From positions 1-38,801 of the forward strand of contig CALLUY010000060.1 of NCBI GenBank assembly GCA_938010615.1: 38,801 nucleotides of DNA. Reading direction: 5' to 3'. The first letter of the stretch is position 1. Every line of letters starts with the position of its first letter. The stretch comes from an uncultured Pirellulaceae bacterium. GTDB taxonomy: Bacteria > Planctomycetota > Planctomycetia > Pirellulales > Pirellulaceae. The notes under the pieces are model-generated. The model was given only the letters and a program-made list of their open reading frames with translations. It did not search any database and was not told where the DNA came from. This document shows positions 16,228-25,700 of the stretch, piece by piece. The translations under genes and the position numbers were made by a program.

Positions 16228-18150
16228 CAAATCGTCGGCTTTGCCCTGAGTCAGAAATCCGTTGGCGACCAGCAAATCCTGCCAGCCGTCATTGTTGATG
16301 TCAACGAATCTTGACCCCCAAGCCCAACGCCCCATCGTGACTCCGGCGTCAACGCTGACGTCGCGAAACGTGCCGTCTTTGGCATTCTCAAAAAGTGAAT
16401 TCCCGCGAGCGTGACGTTGGAATAGCTTTTTGGTTTCGTCACCAGCATCCGATTGGAACTTACCCTGATACGCGATCCGATTTCCAGCTGACGAGAACAT
16501 ATTGCTGACGTAGATATCCATCCAGCCATCGTTGTTGTAGTCGCCCCAAGTGATCGACATGCCGGCTGACACATCTTCCACACCGGCTTCTTTGGCAACG
16601 TCTTTAAACTGTCCGCCATCGTTTCGAAAAAGGTTGTTGCGACCAAAGTCATTGGCGATATACAAATCTAAATCGCCATCATTGTCGTAGTCTTCCCAAG
16701 AAGCAGCGTAGCTAAAGCGACGATTGTTTTCGTCGAGGCCTGCTTCCTTCGTGACGTAGCTGAATTTCCAATCTCCGGCAGTCGGATCGGCCGGCGTTGC
16801 ATCGTTTCGAAACAAGACGTTTCGCCCGCCATTGTTGGCGTCGTGGTATGGAATGGCTTTGGCAAAAATTCGTTCGCGATTGACGCCTGACCTGCGATCG
16901 TAGCAACAGGTAAAAATGTCCAAGTCGCCATCCTGGTCGTAGTCGGCCAGCGTGATCGAATACGGAACTGCGGCGGGAAGAATTAAGCCGCGACGAACGG
17001 AGAATTTTCCCGAACCATCGTTGGCCATCACCAACAATCCATCCTGGACGCCAACGATCAGATCCTGATCCCCGTCGTTGTCGATATCACCAAAGACGGA
17101 ACTGTGAGATTGATTCAGCCAGTCGGTTCCCGATTCGGCTGAAGCGTCACGGCAAGTGCCGTCTCCGTTTTGAACGAACAGTCGGTTGGGCAGTCCGCCG
17201 GGTTGGCTGAGGTAGAGATCGTCCAGTCCATCGCCATTGACGTCGGAGACAGCGACGCCTTCCCAGCCACCGATGTTGATGTGGTATTGGATTTCGATCA
17301 GATGCAGCCACTGATCCATGCCAGGCAGCAACTGCCCTTGAAAGGCTGGCGTATCGCCCAGAACAGCCTCGGTGCAATCTGCAAACATTGGCCCGGATTC
17401 GTTTGCTTGCGAGCCAACCACTTCTAGGTAGTCGCGAACAATCAGCGATTTCAGCGTCACGTCCTTGGCACCAATGTTCCAAACGCAATCCCAAGTTGCA
17501 TTGGATTGAATGGTCCCTTCATCCGACGTGGCCCACGTTTGCATGTACGCAGATGTAACCAGTTCGTTGTCCTGTTGATTGACCTTGAAGACTTTAACTT
17601 TCGTATTTACTTCGCGCGCGTTGGTGGCAAAGCCAAGTAAGCCCGAAAGCTGTTCGGAGAAACCTTCCAAACCGGTGGCAAGGTTGGGTTCATCTGAAAT
17701 CTTCTTACGCCGCCGAATAGTAAACGCAGCGTCATCGAAGACAGTTTCTGTTTCGGCCGGGCGAAGTGACTGAAACGAAACGTCCGATGCAAGCAGACTC
17801 TCCAAGGGCTTATTCGACTTGGCGGACGGATCGAAACGCAGTGCGATTTCTTTTAGCTGCTTTGCGGCCGCGGAAGAAAGTTCTTCCGTTTGCCAGCCAT
17901 CTGCTGCTGCATCGTCAGTGGGAGGATCGAAGTTGATACCTGGGACGACGTACTCCGTGTCATCAGTTGAGACTTTGGCGTTTTTCACTGAGACGTTGCT
18001 CGAATCAACCGAATTCTCCGTTGAATTCTGGGGTCGGCTCTGAGTTTTTTGTTGTTCCGACTGGCATCCCAACGTGCCGAAAATTGCGATCGCCAGCAAA
18101 CCAACCGGCATCGATAGCTTCAAAATTGTTTTTTGATACAGCGACTTCAT
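16225..18150 (-). CDS. N-terminal part of UGA-interrupted lipoprotein: FG-GAP/VCBS beta-propeller
   Basis: The 641 residues begin with a lipoprotein signal peptide (lipobox Thr-Leu-Gly-Cys, Cys29), then a linker and an N-terminal alpha/beta domain to about residue 270. Six FG-GAP/VCBS repeats follow, each with a DxDxDG calcium loop (DVNGDGLDDLY, DIDNDGDQDL, DYDQDGDLDIF, DYDNDGDLDLY, DYNNDGWMDIY, DINNDGWQDLL). The frame then meets TGA after GKADDL, in a region where such proteins normally continue. The seventh propeller repeat is encoded past the stop. Read as one frame (18150 to 14209) the product would be 1313 residues. No other frame damage is visible in either half. The function in this CRTAC1-like family is unknown; surface protein-protein or glycan contact is likely. 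Confidence 0.8.
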   Translation of the reverse strand: MKSLYQKTILKLSMPVGLLAIAIFGTLGCQSEQQKTQSRPQNSTENSVDSSNVSVKNAKVSTDDTEYVVPGINFDPPTDDAAADGWQTEELSSAAAKQLKEIALRFDPSAKSNKPLESLLASDVSFQSLRPAETETVFDDAAFTIRRRKKISDEPNLATGLEGFSEQLSGLLGFATNAREVNTKVKVFKVNQQDNELVTSAYMQTWATSDEGTIQSNATWDCVWNIGAKDVTLKSLIVRDYLEVVGSQANESGPMFADCTEAVLGDTPAFQGQLLPGMDQWLHLIEIQYHINIGGWEGVAVSDVNGDGLDDLYLSQPGGLPNRLFVQNGDGTCRDASAESGTDWLNQSHSSVFGDIDNDGDQDLIVGVQDGLLVMANDGSGKFSVRRGLILPAAVPYSITLADYDQDGDLDIFTCCYDRRSGVNRERIFAKAIPYHDANNGGRNVLFRNDATPADPTAGDWKFSYVTKEAGLDENNRRFSYAASWEDYDNDGDLDLYIANDFGRNNLFRNDGGQFKDVAKEAGVEDVSAGMSITWGDYNNDGWMDIYVSNMFSSAGNRIAYQGKFQSDAGDETKKLFQRHARGNSLFENAKDGTFRDVSVDAGVTMGRWAWGSRFVDINNDGWQDLLVANGFLTQGKADDL

Positions 18151-18171
18151 CGATCTTGGTACCCTTCAACG

Positions 18172-18202
18172 AAAAAAAGCCCAGTCACATTGGACTGGGC
18201 TT
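18172..18202 (-). terminator. Rho-independent terminator after the PEP-CTERM gene
   Basis: Read on the minus strand, a 10-bp perfect stem (18193-18202 with 18177-18186, six-base loop) is followed by a run of seven T residues (18178-18172). It lies between the PEP-CTERM stop and the lipoprotein gene start, so the latter needs its own promoter close by or depends on read-through. Confidence 0.85.
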
Positions 18203-18233
18203 CATTATCTTAGTTTTCGCTGCGAAAGCGATA

Positions 18234-19043
18234 CTAGTTCTTCTTGCGGCGAAGACCACAAAGGCCCAAAAGGCCAGCAAGAATCACAGCTGAGCTTGGC
18301 TCAGGAACCGCGACAACGACGAACGCATCGTCGACTTCGAAGACGAGATCGTCGAAAAGAAGTGTTCCATCTGCGTTGCCAAATCCCAAGCCATCAACAC
18401 CCATTACCAGATTGACGCCGTTGATTGTAGATAGGTCGATTGCACCAAGACTGTTGTTTCCACCATCAAAAATTTCGGTTACGCCATCTTGGATAGTCAA
18501 ATCGAAATCGAGTTGGCTCCATCCGGTAGCTGGTGGAGCAGTTTGTGTACCGACGATTCGCCCAACTTCAGCACCATCTGTCAGGAACTCATATCGCAAG
18601 CTCATAACTCCACCTCCGGATGCTGGGTCCGTCGCAAGAGTACTGATCATTACGCTCGAGTTGAATGTGAGTCCATCAGCGAAGTTGATGTACTTGTCTC
18701 CAGCGACAGCGTTAGCTTCACTGACAAACCCGCCTGAAGCGTTGCCGGCGTCTGCACCGATTCCGCCCCAAGTAGCTCCCCATCCGTTCCCGTTATCTGC
18801 GAGGTCACCGGAATCTACGGCGTAGCTGAAAGATCCGCTGTTACCAACATTGGCAAGGCCTATTGCGCCGCCTCCGACATGGTCGCCGCCGCCACCGCCG
18901 AAGCTGAGACTGTTTGGAAGGATACCCAAATTCGCTCCTTGAGCTGCGCCGTCAGCTTCAAAGTCTGTTGTGTGAATGACGTCTGCATTCGCAGTTACTG
19001 CGAAAAGCAATGCGATCGCCATCGATGTAATCGTAGTTTTCAT
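18234..19043 (-). CDS. PEP-CTERM sorted exported protein
   Basis: The 269-residue protein has a signal peptide (MKTTITSMAIALLFAVTANA) and a C-terminal sorting signal: VPEPSS near residue 245, a hydrophobic helix, then Arg-Arg-Lys-Lys-Asn. This is the tripartite PEP-CTERM tag recognised by an exosortase, which cleaves the tag and releases or anchors the protein at the surface; the exosortase is not in this window. The mature part is Gly/Asn/Asp-rich and beta-rich, with a LLFDDLVFEV strand just before the tag, as in choice-of-anchor/LamG-like exported proteins. AGGA lies seven bases before the ATG. It may belong to the exopolysaccharide matrix, an inference from the family. Confidence 0.85.
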   Translation of the reverse strand: MKTTITSMAIALLFAVTANADVIHTTDFEADGAAQGANLGILPNSLSFGGGGGDHVGGGAIGLANVGNSGSFSYAVDSGDLADNGNGWGATWGGIGADAGNASGGFVSEANAVAGDKYINFADGLTFNSSVMISTLATDPASGGGVMSLRYEFLTDGAEVGRIVGTQTAPPATGWSQLDFDLTIQDGVTEIFDGGNNSLGAIDLSTINGVNLVMGVDGLGFGNADGTLLFDDLVFEVDDAFVVVAVPEPSSAVILAGLLGLCGLRRKKN

Positions 19044-19557
19044 AATTTTCCTGAAGGGTCAAAGGTGAATAGTTCAAAAGCTAAAACGCTGCATGCAGGA
19101 GTAACGTTAAATCCTGCACAAAACTAATATCTGACAATTATGCCTGAAATCGGTTTCAGTAGGTGGGATTTTCGTAAGATCTTACCTAATTCTTAAAAAT
19201 TAGCACGTTGGTAGGTCGGCATGGCACTTCGCAGTTCAGATTATCGAAATTTACCTAGTCAGACTGAAATTCGGATCTGAAAGCCGGGTTGTAGGAGTAT
19301 TGCGGGATCCTGAATAGAGGTTTTGCTACGCTTTCGCCGCAAGACAGTTTGGCAGTTTCGCCCTTGTGCCGGTCTTCCCTTCCGCCGGTCCAGCGTTCTG
19401 CGTATTTGGCCAGATCGTGCCAAACTGCAAAAATTCACTTCTCAATTTTCGGGGAGCCTACCTGAGTATGCTCACCTGGAAGTGCGATAGTTCCCGGCAT
19501 CCAGCGGCCAAGAATTCCTGCTTCGATTCTCTTCCCGTCTCTTTCGGTTTGCAGCGG

Positions 19558-19587
19558 TTGACTTGCATACGGCCGACTTTTTATGTA
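19558..19587 (+). promoter_or_regulatory. Candidate uvrA promoter
   Basis: TTGACT (19558-19563) and TATGTA (19582-19587) are 18 bases apart, about 130 bases before the ATG. TTATGT one base earlier gives a 17-base spacing. The -35 box is a good match. Confidence 0.4.
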
Positions 19588-19674
19588 TGTCGCTGCGTCA
19601 TTAACTCTCACCACTCCGGACCAAGCCCCGTAAATCCTCGGGTGGGCATGAATCAGAATGTCTCTACAATGTGC

Positions 19675-19693
19675 GGTTCGCAAAATTCGAACC
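19675..19693 (+). promoter_or_regulatory. Dyad GGTTCG-N7-CGAACC just upstream of uvrA ATG
   Basis: A perfect 6-bp dyad (19675-19680 and 19688-19693) with a seven-base AT-rich centre ends 22 bases before the start codon. It could be a repressor operator or a leader hairpin. It does not match the LexA boxes of E. coli (CTGT-N8-ACAG) or B. subtilis, so SOS control is only a guess. Confidence 0.3.
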
Positions 19694-19715
19694 TCAGCCA
19701 GGAATACGCCGCAGT

Positions 19716-22700
19716 ATGCCAGCTTCTGATATCGTTGTTAAAGGTGCCCGTGAACACAATCTTCAAAACGTTGACCTTGTTTTACCCCGCAACCAGCTGA
19801 TCTGTTTGACCGGAGTTTCCGGTAGTGGCAAGAGCTCATTCGCGTTCGATACCGTCTTTGCAGAAGGCCAGCGTCGCTACGTCGAAAGTCTCTCCAGTTT
19901 TGCTCGTCAGTTCCTTGGCCAAATGACGAAGCCGGATGTCGATTTGATCTCCGGATTGAGTCCTTCGATTTCAATCGCCCAAAAAAGTTCCGGCAACAAC
20001 CCGCGTTCGACAGTCGGCACCATCACAGAGATCTACGATTTCTTGCGTATTTTATATGCACGAGTCGGCCAGGGGTTTTGTCCCAAGTGCGATACTCCGA
20101 TTGAGGCTCAGTCTCGAGACCAAATCATCGGCAGCATTTTCACTTATCCAGATGAGACCAGCTACACAATTTTGGCTCCCGTCGTTCGCGCCCAAAAAGG
20201 TGAACACAAAGACCTTTTCGCGGAACTGCAGCGTCGCGGCTATTCAAGAGTTCGCGTCGATGGGGACACCGTTCCGCTTTCGGGAGACATTAGTCTTGAT
20301 CGTACGCGTCGGCACCATGTCGAAGTCGTCATTGATCGGCTGATCGCAGGGCCTGGCATTCGCAGTCGCCTGACCGAAGCCGTCGAGGCAGCCTTAAAAA
20401 TTGGCAAAGGAACACTGGTTGTCGAATTTCCCGACGACAGTGCGCCTTCCGGTGCGAGTCCGATCAATCCTGACGCACCAGAAGAAGAGTTCTCCGGCAA
20501 AACGTCTCGCCGTAAGAAAAAGACTCGCAGCAAAACGAAAAAGGGCGGAGCAAAGGATCGCGTTTACTCGGCCGACTACGCGTGCCCCGGTTGTGGGCTT
20601 GGCTTCTCGCCTCCGACACCGCAAATGTTTTCGTTCAACAGCCCGCAAGGTATGTGCTTGGGCTGCGATGGGCTTGGTGATGTTTTCACATTCGATCGAG
20701 ACTTACTGGTCCCTGAACCGGAAAAATCCTTCCAACAAGGTTGTTTTGAACTGTTGGGGAAATGGAAGGACCTCGGTCGTTGGAAGCGGCACATCTATCA
20801 AGGCGTTTCCGATTCCGTCGAACGTGAATTGAATCTCGAAGCCGGGACAATGCTGGAGACCGCATGGGAAGACCTGCCTGAGAATTTGCAGGATCTGTGG
20901 TTGTACGGCACCGACGACATGCACATCACGTACACTTGGAAAGGTGGCAATTCACCGATGAAGTACGGTGGTCAGTTCGCCGGCATCGTCTCTGAGTTGG
21001 ACGAAAAGTATCAGCAGCTCAGTAGTGCACCAAAGATCCGTGCACTTGAAGCGTACATGAATGAGATCAAGTGCGTCGATTGCGGAGGAGCAAGACTCAA
21101 TCGCCAATCACGAAACTTCAGGCTCAAGACGAAACACGAGTCGTTTGCAGATAAGCCGGAGCTTTCGTTGCCGGACGTTTGCCATTTATCAATTGCTCAA
21201 GTTCGCGAATTCTTTTCGGAGTTGGAACTTGGTGATGTGAGAGCTTTTGTCGCGACCGAACCACTGAAGGAAATTCGAAATCGACTTGGTTTCTTACTCA
21301 ACGTGGGCCTCGACTATCTGACGTTGAATCGAACGGCCCCGACCCTTTCCGGCGGTGAAACACAGCGGATTCGTTTGGCCGGCCAGATCGGTGCCGGCTT
21401 GGTTGGCGTTCTATATATCCTCGACGAGCCCTCCATCGGATTGCATGCGCGGGATAACGATCGCCTAATCAGTACGCTTGAACACTTGCGTGACCTTGGC
21501 AACACAGTTGTCGTCGTGGAGCACGATGAAGATACGATGCGTGCGGCCGACTATCTGATTGACTTTGGCCCTGGCCCCGGTGTTCGTGGCGGCGAAGTCG
21601 TCGTCGAAGGCCACCCGTCGGAGATCTTAAAAAACAAAGACAGCCTCACGGCTCAGTATCTTTCTGGTCGGCTTGAAATCGAAATTCCGGAGCAACGTCG
21701 CATCACGGATCCTGGCAAGAGCCTGACGATTACGAACTGCAAACACAACAATTTGCAAAACGTGAATGTTGAAATTCCTCTCGGCCGATTCGTATGCGTG
21801 ACGGGAGTCTCAGGAAGCGGAAAGAGTTCCTTCGTCAACGGAATTCTGAAGGAAGTTCTTAAGCAGGAGCTCAACGGCGGAATCAGTGAGGCTGGCGAAT
21901 TCGGCGAGATCGTCGGCCTTGAGCACTTGGACAAAATGATCGCGATCGATCAGTCTCCGATCGGCCGCACGCCACGCTCGAATCCGGGAACCTACGTCAA
22001 ACTGTTCGACGAAATTCGCAAGCTCTACACGCAGCTTCCCGAAGCGAAAATGCGTGGTTACAAAGCGGGCCGTTTCAGTTTCAATGTTCGCGGCGGACGA
22101 TGCGAAGCCTGCGAAGGAAACGGCTCGAACAAACTGGAAATGGATTTCCTCGCCGACGTCTGGGTCACATGTCCGATTTGCCAAGGTGCACGTTTCAATC
22201 GCGAAACGTTGCAAGTCCAATACAAAGGCAAATCGATCTCAGATGTTTTGAAGATGGAAATTGAAGAGGCGTTGCACTTCTTTGAATCCATTCCTGCGAT
22301 CCACAAGAAGCTGCTCACGCTGCAAGCTGTCGGCCTTGAGTATTTGAAGATCGGCCAACCATCGCCAACGCTTTCCGGTGGCGAGGCTCAGCGTATCAAG
22401 CTTGCTCGCGAATTGGCGAAGCGCTCAACCGGCAAAACGCTTTACTTGCTCGACGAGCCGACGACTGGTTTGCACTTCGCGGACATCCGCTTGTTGCTGA
22501 AAGTTTTGCAGGACTTTGTTGAAGCCGGCAACACGGTTCTGGTCGTGGAGCACAATCTCGACGTGATCAAAACCGCGGACTGGGTCATCGACCTTGGTCC
22601 CGAAGGCGGTTCCGGTGGAGGCCAAATGGTCATCAGCGGAACACCGGAAGAGGTTGCCGCCTGCAAAGCGTCACACACCGGGAAAGCGATCGCGAAAGCA

Positions 22701-25700
22701 CTTGAACCTCGCGCGGAAATTCCTGCTCCGAAAGACAAGTCCAAATCTGATGGCCCGACACTTGCAAAAGAAATCAAAGTCCGCGGTGCGTCACAGCACA
22801 ATTTGAAAACCTTGGATCTTGATGTCGAACGCGACAAGATGACGGTCTTCTGCGGTCCTTCGGGAAGCGGTAAAAGTTCGATGGCGATGGACACCATCTA
22901 CGCCGAAGGGCAGCGTCGCTATGTCGAAAGCCTCAGTTCGTATGCACGTCAATTCGTCAATCAACTTGAGAAACCTCGCGTCGATCAGATCGAAGGTTTG
23001 TCTCCAGCGATCGCGATCGAGCAAAAGACACTCGGTTCGACGCCGCGATCCACGGTCGGAACGGTCACCGAAGTCTACGACTATCTGCGAATTTTGATGG
23101 CTCGATTGGGCACGCCTTTCTGCCCTGACTGCGATAAGGAAATTGGAACGCAAACGTCCGATGATATCGTCGACAAAGTCTTGGCTTACGAAGAAGGCAC
23201 GCGGCTTTTGTTGATGGCACCGGTTGCTCCGGAATCGGGTCAGAGCTACGAACAACTTTGGGATGACATTCGCGCCAACGGATATCAGCGAATTCGCATC
23301 GACAAAGTGACACACGAAATCGACTCACTGCCGGCACTCAATCCTCGAGGTGCTCACAAGGTCGAGATCGTCGTCGATCGGATCGTCGTCAAACAGGAGG
23401 CTCGTTCGCGAATCGCAGACAGTATTGAAGCCGCATTGTCGATTGGCATTGGCGTTTGCCATGTCGCCGAACCAAACGAAGCGGTCGAAGAAGCTTTCTG
23501 GAAAGTTGTCAAACACTCGCAACATTTGGCCTGCCATTGCTGCGGTCGATCTTTCGAGACTCTTGGTCCGCACAATTTTAGTTTCAATAGTCAGCTTGGC
23601 TGGTGCACCGATTGCGAAGGCATCGGAACGCAGACAGGTGCCGATCCGAAAGTCATCATCGACGATCCGGAGCTTTCGATCAAAGGTGGAGCGATCACCA
23701 TTTGGCCATCGCTCAAGTCAAAGCTGTCGACGTCAATGCTCAAGGCTTGGACAACAGGAACTGGAATCCCTGACAACAAACCGTTCAATCAGCTAGACGC
23801 ACGGCAACGGCGCATGGTGTTCTTTGGAACCGGCGATCGTTGGTTCGAAGTCAAAGACAAAGAGGGCAATGTTCAGTTTTCGTTCCAGTTCAAAGGGCTC
23901 TATCCGACAATGGAGGAAGCCTCGCGACGTTCGGCGACATTGCGGACTCGCTTGCAGTCTCTGATCGGCGAAGTCGAATGTGGTGCTTGCGGTGGAAGTC
24001 GTCTTCGCGAAGATGCTGCCGCCGTTCGATTCCGTAAACTGACGATCGATGGGCTGTGTCGACTTCCGATGGGCGAGTTGACCAAGACGTTGAACAAATG
24101 GAAGCTTGACAAGCGAGAGAAAAAGATTGCGGGCGAATTGATTCGCGAAATCGATAGTCGCGTATCATTCCTCAACGATGTGGGACTCAGCTATCTAACG
24201 CTAAACCGAACTTCCGGTTCGCTATCCAACGGCGAAGCCCAACGTATTCGTCTTGCAAGCCAACTCGGCAGTGGACTTTGTGGAGTGCTATACGTTTTGG
24301 ACGAGCCCACCATCGGCTTGCACCCGCGCGATAACAAGCGGCTGCTGGCCGCACTCCATCGTTTACGAGATCTTGGCAACACGTTGATCGTGGTCGAGCA
24401 CGATCGTGAGGTGATCGAACATAGCGACGCGATATGCGATTTCGGTCCGGGATCCGGAGTTCACGGTGGCGAGATTGTGGCGCATGGGCCGCCGGCCGAG
24501 ATTGCTGGAGCTGCCAGCGGTGTGACAGGTCCGTTTCTCAACGGCAAAAACGGGATTCCGATTCCGACCAATCGCCGCCCTGCCCTTTCGCTCGATGCAC
24601 CTCCGGTTGGGAAAAAGAAGGCAGCAAAGAAAAAGAAGAAAGCCGTAAAGATGGCTGGCGCTTCGGCGAATCAGTCATTGGCGATGACGTTGGACGTTGT
24701 CGGCGCTCGACACAACAACCTCAAAGACATCGAAGTCAAATTTCCACTCGAAGCGCTGACGGTTGTGACGGGGCCTTCTGGTTGTGGCAAAAGTTCCCTC
24801 GTCAACGAAATTCTCTTTAAAGCACTTGCTCGCCGCTTGCACCGTTCGTCACAAACGCCTGGCCAATTCAAAGGCATTCGTGGCCTCGATGCGATCAACA
24901 AAGTCATCCGTGTCGATCAAACGCCGCTGGGGAATTCACCATCTTCGAACCCGGCAACCTACACGGGCGTTTTCGAATTGATTCGCGAGTTGTTCGCCAA
25001 CTTGCCGGACTCGAAGGTTCGCGGTTACACCGCACGTCGATTCAGCTTCAACGTTCAGGGCGGACGCTGCGAAGAATGTTCTGGCCAAGGAATGTACTGC
25101 ATCGAAATGCACTTCCTGCCCGACGTTTGGATTCCGTGCGAAACCTGCAAAGGTCACCGCTACAACCAGGAAACGTTGGCCGTAAAGTTCAACGGGAAAT
25201 CGATCTCGGATGTTTTGAATATGCCGTGCGGCGAAGCGCTTCAGTTGTTTCGTAAAGTGCCAAAGATCCGACGGACTTTGAAAACGCTCTGCGATGTTGG
25301 ACTCGACTATTTAACGCTTGGTCAAAGTGCACCGACCCTCTCCGGTGGTGAAGCGCAACGCGTGAAACTTTCGGCCGAACTGTCACGTCCCGATACCGGT
25401 CGAACGCTGTACTTGTTGGATGAGCCAACGACGGGTTTGCACTTTGAGGACTTGAAAAAGTTGATCGAAGTTATTCAACGGTTGGTCGATGTTGGCAACA
25501 CGGTCATCGTGATCGAACACAACCTCGACTTGATTAAGTGTGCTGATTGGGTGATCGACATGGGACCCGAAGCCGGAAGCGCCGGCGGTGAAGTGGTGAT
25601 CGCTGGTACGCCTGAGATGGTGGTCGAGTACGCCGAAGAGGCGAAGCAGCAAGCGGAATCCGAAGACAAGCCGAAAGTCGCGAAGAAGAAAAAGAAAGCT

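Larger units (their letters stand above)
19044..19715. promoter_or_regulatory. Long divergent control region between PEP-CTERM and uvrA genes
   Basis: These 672 bases separate two divergent genes and contain no convincing ORF; one plus-strand frame through it has unnatural composition. Notable structures are: TGCAGGA...TCCTGCA hairpin (19094-19118), CTGAAA-TCGG-TTTCAG (19144-19159), the 12-bp palindrome GTAAGATCTTAC (19174-19185), CTAATT-CTTAAA-AATTAG (19186-19203), and a 10-bp inverted pair CAGTTTGGCA/TGCCAAACTG around 19348-19425. The cluster closest to the PEP-CTERM start could be its 5' leader or operators. Confidence 0.5.

Noticed and set aside
19366..19800. 144-residue plus-strand open frame upstream of uvrA
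   Set aside because: Its composition is rich in Cys, Ser, Pro with no domain, it overlaps the uvrA start in another frame, and it covers the promoter and hairpin region.
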